Origin: CAYZEZ01 sp964477295
GTDB lineage: Bacteria > Bacteroidota > Bacteroidia > Bacteroidales > SM23-62
NCBI GenBank assembly: GCA_964477295.1
Contig: CAYZEZ010000153.1
Coordinates: 1-11,647, forward strand
Length of the DNA stretch: 11,647 nt
Direction of reading: 5' to 3'
Shown here: positions 6,568 to 11,647 of the stretch, one piece after another
How positions within the stretch are numbered: the first letter of the stretch is position 1
Layout of the letters: each line of letters opens with the position of its first letter
Made by a program: the position numbers and the translations under genes
Notes under the pieces: generated by a model
What the model was told of the DNA's origin: nothing
Databases searched by the model: none
What the model saw: the letters and a program-made list of their open reading frames with translations, nothing else

Positions 6568-6765
6568 ATGTCAGAAACAAATGTCACAAATAAAGTAACG
6601 ATTAATTGGAATGATCAGGTATGGAAGCTTAAGCAAAAATTCTCTGCACTTACCGATGCGGATCTTTATTTTGAAGAGGGTAAAATGGAAGAAATGATAA
6701 CACGGCTTCAGGTCAAAGTCGGCAAATCAAGGCATGACCTTTATCAGATGATAACGAAACTATAA
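6568..6765 (+). CDS. CsbD-like stress protein (65 aa)
   Basis: After a variable start, NWNDQVWKLKQKFSALTDAD is followed by LYFEEGKMEEMITRLQVKVG and KSRHDLYQMI. This is the CsbD-like pattern: W..LK.K...LTD.DL...EGK..E...RLQ...GK....L..MI. CsbD-family proteins are small, charged, helical cytoplasmic proteins induced by general stress in many bacteria; the molecular function is unsettled. The N-terminal ten residues are longer than usual and the typical internal GK(x)E of the first half is lost, so it is a divergent member. Its own promoter carries shared operator site E. Confidence 0.75.
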   Translation: MSETNVTNKVTINWNDQVWKLKQKFSALTDADLYFEEGKMEEMITRLQVKVGKSRHDLYQMITKL

Positions 6766-6815
6766 CCATACTTAAAAGCAGGGAGAATGAAGTTACAAAG
6801 CAGATTATAATTTCA

Positions 6816-6883
6816 ATGTGTGAATTATATAATTTAATTAAATAATTGTGTAACAAGTTAAAATGCTTTACAACTTACCTTTG
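6816..6883 (+). promoter_or_regulatory. Shared 21-bp-period operator and promoter (site C)
   Basis: The upstream box is ATGTGTGAATTATATAAT (6816-6833). Its half-site ATATAAT (6827-6833) is repeated as GTGTAAC (6848-6854), period 21. A perfect -7 box TACCTTTG (6876-6883) starts 22 bp after the second half-site, and no TTTG -33 element stands at the usual distance. The operator ends 66 bp before the ATG at 6920, and the site is 51 bp after the stop of the CsbD-like gene, so the two genes have separate promoters. Confidence 0.68.
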
Positions 6884-6919
6884 GATTTTAAATTATCAAC
6901 TAATTTTAAAAAACAGAAA

Positions 6920-7249
6920 ATGAAAAAAACTATTTTTTTTACATTCTTAGTAATTTTTTCGCTAAGTGCATTTGCACTTAAGCCTGATTCAAAATCTAAA
7001 TCAGAGAACCCTGCCATTCCTGACAAAACGGAAAATAAAATGTCTGAAGAAGAGATGGCCCGTTTAACCAAGCGTGTTGAAGAAATACGTGATATGGATA
7101 AAAAGGATCTTACCCTTAAAGAAAAGCGTGCACTGAAAAATGAACTTAAGGAAATTAAAGAAAATGTGAAGAGTAACGGTGGCTATGTTTATATCGGTGC
7201 CGGCGCACTTATTATTATTGTCATCCTCCTGATAATCCTTCTGGTTTGA
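6920..7249 (+). CDS. Signal-peptide/coiled-coil/TM small envelope protein (109 aa)
   Basis: The start at 6920 (MKKTIFFTFLVIFSLSAFA) gives a signal peptide. A frame from an ATG at 6863 would put 19 extra residues before it and would start upstream of the -7 box (6876-6883), so it is rejected. Residues 21-60 are hydrophilic and low-complexity. Residues 41-83 (MSEEEMARLTKRVEEIRDMD, KKDLTLKEKRALKNELKEIK) form a charged helix, likely coiled coil. Residues 88-109 (GYVYIGAGALIIIVILLIIL) are a C-terminal membrane segment reaching the last residue. The layout suggests a periplasmic helix anchored by its tail. Similar small proteins occur in many Bacteroidota, sometimes misnamed as seryl-tRNA synthetase-like because of the coiled coil. 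Function unknown. It is controlled by operator site C and ends before the hairpin at 7363. Confidence 0.82.
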   Translation: MKKTIFFTFLVIFSLSAFALKPDSKSKSENPAIPDKTENKMSEEEMARLTKRVEEIRDMDKKDLTLKEKRALKNELKEIKENVKSNGGYVYIGAGALIIIVILLIILLV

Positions 7250-7362
7250 TTAATAGTATTTTTTAATTGCCCGGGATAATTAGTTACTATATTAAGATGT
7301 CGACTAAATAGGGAAGTAAAATATTTCAAGGTTAGGATAGGTAAGGTTAATTTTTTTGGGTT

Positions 7363-7403
7363 AAAAAGAGGAGGGTTGATAAACAAGCAATTCTCCTCTT
7401 TTT
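7363..7403 (+). terminator. Intrinsic terminator hairpin, copy 2
   Basis: A stem of up to 16 bp (5' arm from AAAAAGAGGAGGGTTG, 3' arm CAATTCTCCTCTTTTT) closes a loop of about 9 bases and runs into a T-rich tract. It lies 114 bp after the end of the coiled-coil/TM gene on the plus strand and would end its transcript before the promoter of R3. It is clearly related in sequence, not just in shape, to the hairpin at 6390-6424 (shared AATTCTCCTCTT and loop bases). Confidence 0.65.
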
Positions 7404-7458
7404 TCTTATTATGATTATATATTTTGTTTGAATTTTCATGGCATTTGATTTTATAATA

Positions 7459-7526
7459 ATGTGTGAATTATGTAACTAATTATCAGAATTATGTAACAGC
7501 TATTTTATGAGTATAATGTATTTTAG
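7459..7526 (+). promoter_or_regulatory. Shared 21-bp-period operator and promoter (site D, best copy)
   Basis: The upstream box is ATGTGTGAATTATGTAAC (7459-7476). Its half-site ATGTAAC (7470-7476) is repeated perfectly at 7491-7497, with GAATTATGTAAC identical in both copies, period 21. Box 1 and the 18 bases shifted by 21 agree at 14 of 18 positions. A near -7 box TATTTTAG (7519-7526) starts 22 bp after the second half-site. The gene downstream is regulator R3, so this may be an autoregulatory site. Confidence 0.7.
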
Positions 7527-7584
7527 TAACGATTGATTTCAACTTTCAGTGAGAATGGCAGCCATAATATATTCCATGTCTTCT

Positions 7585-8139
7585 ATGATGCTTCAAATCA
7601 GAAATATGAAAAGTAACCGTTGTAAAGCAATTGTTATAGAAGAACTAGTTAAGCTGGGACTCCGCTACAAATATGTTGAATTGGGAGAAGTGGAACTTAA
7701 TAGGGATGCACCTATGGAAAAATTGCAATTAATTGACGCCGCACTGAAAAAATCCGGACTTGAATTGATGGGTTATAATAAAAGCCAACTTATCGAAAAA
7801 ATAAAAGGATCCATTATACAATTTATTAATTCGTCGGATGAGCTGCGGAGGTCAAGCTTATCTGAATATATAAGTAAAAGGGTCAACTTCGATTACAACT
7901 ACCTCAGCAATAAATTCTCCGGAAGTGAAGGAATGACCATTGAAGAATATTTAATTAATCAGAGAATTGAAGAGGTAAAGAAATTACTGGTATCAGACAC
8001 ATTAAGTCTCTGTAATATTGCTTATAGGTTGCATTACAGCGGTGTGGCTCATTTGTCAAATCAGTTTAAAAAGATCACCGGTTCGACTCCTTCCAAGTAC
8101 AGGCAACACTATCATAATAGTTGCATTAATCCTTTATAA
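7585..8139 (+). CDS. HMA-like/AraC-type regulator R3, one cysteine lost (184 aa)
   Basis: Third paralogue of R1 and R2. The start at 7585 (MMLQIRNMKSNRC) aligns residue for residue with MKLYIKNMVCIRC. The frame is open further up and could start at ATG 7576, ATG 7555 or GTG 7549, adding up to 12 residues; the promoter at 7519-7526 allows any of these. C10 of the CxxC pair is S here and the neighbours are changed (MVCIRC to MKSNRC), while C13 remains, so metal binding through both cysteines is lost. The C-terminal AraC domain is intact: SEYISKRVNFDYNYLSNKF, MTIEEYLINQRIEEVKKLLV, then CNIAYRLHYSGVAHLSNQFK and KITGSTPSKYR. It lies on the opposite strand to R1 and R2, downstream of operator site D. 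The frame stays open after its stop into the peptidase gene. Confidence 0.85.
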   Translation: MMLQIRNMKSNRCKAIVIEELVKLGLRYKYVELGEVELNRDAPMEKLQLIDAALKKSGLELMGYNKSQLIEKIKGSIIQFINSSDELRRSSLSEYISKRVNFDYNYLSNKFSGSEGMTIEEYLINQRIEEVKKLLVSDTLSLCNIAYRLHYSGVAHLSNQFKKITGSTPSKYRQHYHNSCINPL

Positions 8140-8208
8140 AGCTTAAACACTATTAAGACTGTAAATGCTGTTGAGGCAATAAGACAATGTTTTACCTGCC
8201 ATCGTATT

Positions 8209-11154
8209 TTGCTTATCTTCCTGATGATTTTCGAACTAATTCCTGCGGGTTCATCTCAGGAATATTTTCAGCAACAGGTTAATTATAAGATTCATGTTAC
8301 TCTTAATGATAAGAGCCATGAATTAAGTGCATTCGTGACAATTGAGTACATCAACAATTCTCCTGACACCCTCCGGTATTTATTTTTTCATCTCTGGCCT
8401 AATGGCTATTCAGCCAATAACACTGCATTAGCCAGGCAGTTATTCAGTTTGAAAGGAAAGGAAAGGCTGTTCAATAATCCTGATTTACAAGGCTATATTG
8501 ATTCTTTGGATTTTAAAGCAGACAACCAGTCTGTTCAATGGAATCTGATGCCAGGATCACCGGATATCTGCCAGATTATACTTAACAAGCCAGTCAGACC
8601 GAGCGACACAATAAATATTACAACTCCATTCCATGTCAGGATTCCCGCAGGTGTTACTTCCCGGTTAGGACATATCGGGGAATCATATCAGATATCCCAG
8701 TGGTATCCCAAACCAGCTGTTTACGACAGGTCCGGCTGGCACCAGATGCCCTATCTCGATCAGGGTGAATTCTATTCTGAATTTGGAAGTTTTGATGTAA
8801 GTATTACTCTGCCGGCAAATTATACTGTCGGTGCAACGGGTGCCCTGCAAGATGAACTGGAAATTGAAAGACTTGACAAACTTGCTGCAGATACTAGCTG
8901 GAAAACCCCTGCAGGAGATGTGAAGGATGACTTTCCCCCATCATCAGAGCAAGTGAAAACCTTGCGGTTTACCGGGGCTCAGATACACGATTTTGCATGG
9001 TTTGCTGATAAACGATTCCATGTATTGAAAGGAAAAGTGACGCTTCCTGACTCCGGCAGGGAGGTAACCACCTGGGTAATGTTCACAAATCAGCAGGCCG
9101 GGCTTTGGAAAGATGCCCTGAAATATGTGAATAATGCTTTATGGTACTTTTCAAAATGGATTGGCGATTATCCGTATGGTAGTTTCACTGCTGTTCAAAG
9201 CGCCCTAACGGCCGGATCAGGGATGGAATACCCGGGCATTACTGTTATTGGCCTTGCTGATAATGCTTACTCCCTGGATGACGTTATTACTCATGAAATA
9301 TGTCATAGCTGGTTCTACAGTGCTCTTGGATCCGATGAGCGACGATACCCGTTTATGGACGAAGGTATCGCCAGCGCGTATGAACTGCGATATATGAACG
9401 AAAAGTATCCCGGGAAGAAGCTTTGGGAGATCTACTTTAAAAACAGGAAACTGCCAGAATTCCTTCAGATAGACAAAATGCCTGCATCACGAATACAGGA
9501 ACTCGAATGGCTTTTTCATGCCCGTATGAATCTCGAACAGCCAATTAATATGCCGGCAACAGATTATAGTGCTATAAACTATGAACTGATAATTTATGAT
9601 AAAGCAGCCATGGGTTTCAACTATCTGAGAGTTTATCTGGGAGATTCGATTTTTGATTCGGTAATGCATGAATACTACCGCAATTGGAAATCAAAACATC
9701 CTCAACCTGATGATCTCTGCGATTTATTTGAATCCCAGACAGGTAAAGATTTAACATGGTTTTTTAGCGATTTCATTGGAACAATAAAACGGATTGACTA
9801 TAAAGTGGTTCGATTTGAGAGCCAGAAGCTGCTCATAAAAAACAAAGGTGAGCTGGCATCGCCATTAGTCATCTCCGGAATGAAAGGTGATTCAATCTGT
9901 TTTGAGAAGTGGTCAGAAGGTTTTGTGGGGCAGCGATGGATCGATATCCCCCCAGGTAATTATTCTGAAATAAAAATCGATCCAAGGCATATTGTCCCCG
10001 AATTATACAGACTCAATAATAACATCCGTGAATCAGGTATTTTCCGTAAGGCTGATCCCATAAGGCTCCAGCTCATATATACAATTGACGATCCTGACAA
10101 ACGGTCTCTGATTTATATTCCTGTGATTAACTGGACAAGAGAAAATGGTTTTATGATTGGTTTGACTTTACACAATGGAATGCTTTTATCCAAACCGATG
10201 GAATATTTTCTTATGCCTTTCTATTCATTTAAGGATCCCAGCCTGGCCGGATATGGGCGAATTTCATTCAACATCACACCCTATGATAACTTTATCAGGA
10301 TTGCGACTATCACACTTGAAGGAACCCAATTCGGAGCCCCGGGTAATCAAAACTATCATAAAGTAAATGCCGGACTTGACCTCTATTTCAGGAACAAAAA
10401 AGCAGATAATTCATTATTGCAGAAGGTATATGGTAAGTATACCGGAGCATCGGACCTTTTTAAAATTAACCATTCTGAGAAGGCAGGTATGAGTTCATAT
10501 CTGCAGTTTGGATATGTGCTGGAGAATGAGGGACTGGTAAATCCTTTCAACCTGACAACAGCCTTTGAATCTGGTAAGTCTTACCAAAAAATGTCTGTGG
10601 AGATGAATTACAAATTCTCTTATTATGGAAAGGATCAAGGTCTGGACATAAGGCTGTTTGCAGGGACAATGCTAAATAACAATTTAAAGGTTCCTTTTTA
10701 TGCTCTTTCTGCAGGAGGAAGGAGTGGACGTGATCTATATCTTTACCAGGGTGCATATCCTGGTCGTTTCGATGTTTTTCCGAAAACTTTCTGGTCAAGA
10801 CAGATAACCTTATTGGAAGGTGGTCTGATATCAACTGTTAACGATAGCCTTGGATATAGTCAGTGGCTTATTTCTGTTTCCTTCACAAGTAATCTTCCAG
10901 GGAAGGCAGGCAGGATTCCGGTAAAACCCTTTGTTACCATTTTATTGAATGATCATGGGCGGCCTGACCTGAATCATAATTCATCATTTTACTATGAGGC
11001 AGGGCTGAAGGCAGGAATATGGAATTTTTTCGAGATTTATGTTCCATTTTTTGTTTCGGGAAAAATCGGATCAGCCAGAGGATTAATCAAAGAGAGGATA
11101 CGATTTGTTTTAAACCTGGATTCATTTAATAAGATTAAACTAAAAGCCATATAG
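8209..11154 (+). CDS. Secreted M1-family metallopeptidase with barrel-like C-terminus
   Basis: A gluzincin peptidase of the M1 family. The zinc site is H362-E363-I-C-H366 with the third ligand E385, the exact HExxH-(X18)-E spacing of M1. G338-M-E340 in AGSGMEYPG is the counterpart of the GxMEN substrate-binding motif, and Y463 (IIYDKAA) is placed to be the catalytic tyrosine. Residues about 20-200 form the N-terminal beta saddle, 290-540 the catalytic part. From about residue 620 to the end (VINWTRENGFMIGLTLHNGM, FYSFKDPSLAGYGRISFN, FFEIYVPFFVSGKIG) the pattern is that of outer-membrane beta strands. It should cut the N-termini of peptides outside the cytoplasm. The first codon is doubtful: TTG 8209 is the first conventional option, ATG 8224 would cut into the signal peptide, and the frame is open back to 8140 with a better signal peptide (RQCFTCHRILLIFLMIF) but no ATG. 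It follows R3 by 69 bp, without the shared operator. Confidence 0.88.
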   Translation: MLIFLMIFELIPAGSSQEYFQQQVNYKIHVTLNDKSHELSAFVTIEYINNSPDTLRYLFFHLWPNGYSANNTALARQLFSLKGKERLFNNPDLQGYIDSLDFKADNQSVQWNLMPGSPDICQIILNKPVRPSDTINITTPFHVRIPAGVTSRLGHIGESYQISQWYPKPAVYDRSGWHQMPYLDQGEFYSEFGSFDVSITLPANYTVGATGALQDELEIERLDKLAADTSWKTPAGDVKDDFPPSSEQVKTLRFTGAQIHDFAWFADKRFHVLKGKVTLPDSGREVTTWVMFTNQQAGLWKDALKYVNNALWYFSKWIGDYPYGSFTAVQSALTAGSGMEYPGITVIGLADNAYSLDDVITHEICHSWFYSALGSDERRYPFMDEGIASAYELRYMNEKYPGKKLWEIYFKNRKLPEFLQIDKMPASRIQELEWLFHARMNLEQPINMPATDYSAINYELIIYDKAAMGFNYLRVYLGDSIFDSVMHEYYRNWKSKHPQPDDLCDLFESQTGKDLTWFFSDFIGTIKRIDYKVVRFESQKLLIKNKGELASPLVISGMKGDSICFEKWSEGFVGQRWIDIPPGNYSEIKIDPRHIVPELYRLNNNIRESGIFRKADPIRLQLIYTIDDPDKRSLIYIPVINWTRENGFMIGLTLHNGMLLSKPMEYFLMPFYSFKDPSLAGYGRISFNITPYDNFIRIATITLEGTQFGAPGNQNYHKVNAGLDLYFRNKKADNSLLQKVYGKYTGASDLFKINHSEKAGMSSYLQFGYVLENEGLVNPFNLTTAFESGKSYQKMSVEMNYKFSYYGKDQGLDIRLFAGTMLNNNLKVPFYALSAGGRSGRDLYLYQGAYPGRFDVFPKTFWSRQITLLEGGLISTVNDSLGYSQWLISVSFTSNLPGKAGRIPVKPFVTILLNDHGRPDLNHNSSFYYEAGLKAGIWNFFEIYVPFFVSGKIGSARGLIKERIRFVLNLDSFNKIKLKAI

Positions 11155-11234
11155 CAAACTGAAATCCTGCATAAGTTCATAAGCCTTGTGTTATGGCCGA
11201 ATTTAGCCGGTTCGTTTATAATTAGCATATTTAG

Positions 11235-11417
11235 CTTAATAACAAGCAGGGAAATGCATCAAATCCCTTGCACAAAAGGGAGGTTTTTTACATCGATGGA
11301 AAAGAAAGTACAGATTATACTTTTGAAGCTGCCAACATTCCAATACGCGAACAACTGGCAGATATTTTCAGGGACACCGATGTTGCTGAATTATTGAATA
11401 ATTTTGGCATAGCCTGA
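11235..11417 (+). pseudogene. Possible C-terminal remnant of an unrecognised gene
   Basis: An open frame of 60 codons without ATG follows a TAG and ends at TGA 11415-11417. It reads like real protein: KREVFYIDGKESTDYTFEAA, then NIPIREQLADIFRDTDVAEL and LNNFGIA. I do not recognise the family. With no start codon and a likely terminator hairpin across its upstream part, it looks like the tail left by a deletion. A start at TTG 11268 cannot be excluded. A shorter frame at 11188-11397 in another phase has a much less protein-like composition. Confidence 0.4.
11265..11289 (+). terminator. Candidate terminator after the M1 peptidase
   Basis: CCCTT (11265-11269) and AAGGG (11276-11280) form a 5-bp stem around GCACAA, followed after AGG by six T's (11284-11289). 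It lies 110 bp after the peptidase stop. The stem is short, so this is only a candidate; it overlaps the possible gene remnant. Confidence 0.4.
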
Positions 11418-11495
11418 TCTCCAATATAGTTTTTCGAAGTTCATACCTGGTCCTGCCGGGCATGTTATTTTCATAACCATTTGAAGAGAATTCAA

Positions 11496-11647
11496 TTATT
11501 TAACTGGTCGATTCTTAAACAGGATAATCCTGACAAGTATAATAAGTCCGGCTAGTAAAAGTATCAGATGAACTGTTGAGTGTACGTTGAATCCAAAAAA
11601 AACAATGCCCCAGATTACTACCAGTAAACCCGCTATGATATAAAGCA
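11496..11647 (-). CDS. lmo0937/DUF5670-type small membrane protein, start cut by window edge
   Basis: Read on the minus strand from the right edge the protein is LYIIAGLLVVIWGIVFFGFN, VHSTVHLILLLAGLIILVRI, ILFKNRPVK, then TAA (11498-11496). It has two hydrophobic helices around GFNVHSTVH, the same plan as the 48-aa gene at 2647-2793 but clearly a different subfamily. The two bases left at the edge (minus-strand TG) fit an ATG whose A is the next base outside, which would make it a complete 50-aa protein. This start is inferred. Function unknown; inner membrane. Confidence 0.8.
   Translation of the reverse strand, partial: LYIIAGLLVVIWGIVFFGFNVHSTVHLILLLAGLIILVRIILFKNRPVK

Larger units (their letters stand above)
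11155..11495. other. Convergent intergenic region
   Basis: About 340 bases between the peptidase gene and the convergent small membrane protein gene. Apart from the candidate terminator (11265-11289) and the gene remnant (11235-11417) I see no gene, RNA or shared operator. The last 80 bases before 11496 hold nothing recognisable. Confidence 0.45.

Noticed and set aside
6863..6919. ATG at 6863 as start of the coiled-coil/TM protein
   Set aside because: It lies upstream of the -7 box TACCTTTG (6876-6883) and would place 19 residues before a perfect signal peptide beginning at 6920.
10547..10834. 95-residue minus-strand frame inside the peptidase gene
   Set aside because: It lies entirely inside the intact 981-codon peptidase frame and shows no family pattern.
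1..11647. Mobile element, CRISPR array, rRNA or tRNA
   Set aside because: No transposase or integrase motif, no regularly spaced identical repeats and no rRNA- or tRNA-like segment was found on either strand; the repeated sequences seen are operators and hairpins.

Overview
The window reads as chromosomal DNA of a Bacteroidota (Bacteroidales-like) bacterium. It is AT-rich and has almost no Shine-Dalgarno sequences. Several genes are preceded by the Bacteroidota-type -7 box TAnnTTTG. The gene families (DUF748/AsmA-like envelope protein, lmo0937/DUF5670 small membrane proteins, CsbD-like protein, secreted M1 peptidase) fit that phylum. No rRNA, tRNA, CRISPR array, transposase or phage gene is visible.

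Layout. Positions 1-2277 (minus) hold a large DUF748-type envelope protein whose last codons lie beyond the left edge. Positions 2647-6119 form a minus-strand block. In transcription order it holds an AraC-type regulator with an HMA-like CxxC N-terminus (R2), a secreted 150-aa protein, a two-helix 69-aa membrane protein, a small cupin, a second HMA-like/AraC regulator (R1), an outer-membrane beta-barrel protein, a decayed C-terminal piece of a second 69-aa membrane protein gene, and a 48-aa lmo0937-family protein. Positions 6568-8139 form a plus-strand block with a CsbD-like protein, a signal-peptide/coiled-coil/TM protein and a third regulator (R3). Then follow a 981-codon M1 metallopeptidase with a barrel-like C-terminal half (8209-11154), a reading-frame remnant, and a second lmo0937-type gene that runs off the right edge on the minus strand.

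The main discovery is a shared cis-element. Four promoters (before the 150-aa secreted protein, the CsbD-like gene, the coiled-coil/TM gene and R3) carry two direct copies of an ATGTAAC-like half-site at exactly a 21-bp period. The downstream copy ends 21-22 bp before a TAnnTTTG-like -7 box. A fifth, variant copy with 14-bp period stands before the outer-membrane barrel gene and overlaps the stop codon of R1. Direct repeats with a 21-bp period abutting the core promoter are the classic architecture of AraC-family activators. The natural inference is that one or more of the three HMA-like/AraC paralogues activates this set of small envelope/stress genes as a local regulon.

Inferred wiring: the promoter before the 150-aa protein could drive that gene, the 69-aa protein, the cupin and R1. 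R3 has its own copy of the operator (possible autoregulation). R3 has lost one of the two N-terminal cysteines conserved in R1 and R2, so it may no longer sense the same signal. Tandem duplication of a [69-aa membrane protein / secreted protein / operator / regulator] unit explains the R1 and R2 halves, one of which has since decayed. The inducing signal and the function of the small envelope proteins cannot be read from the sequence.
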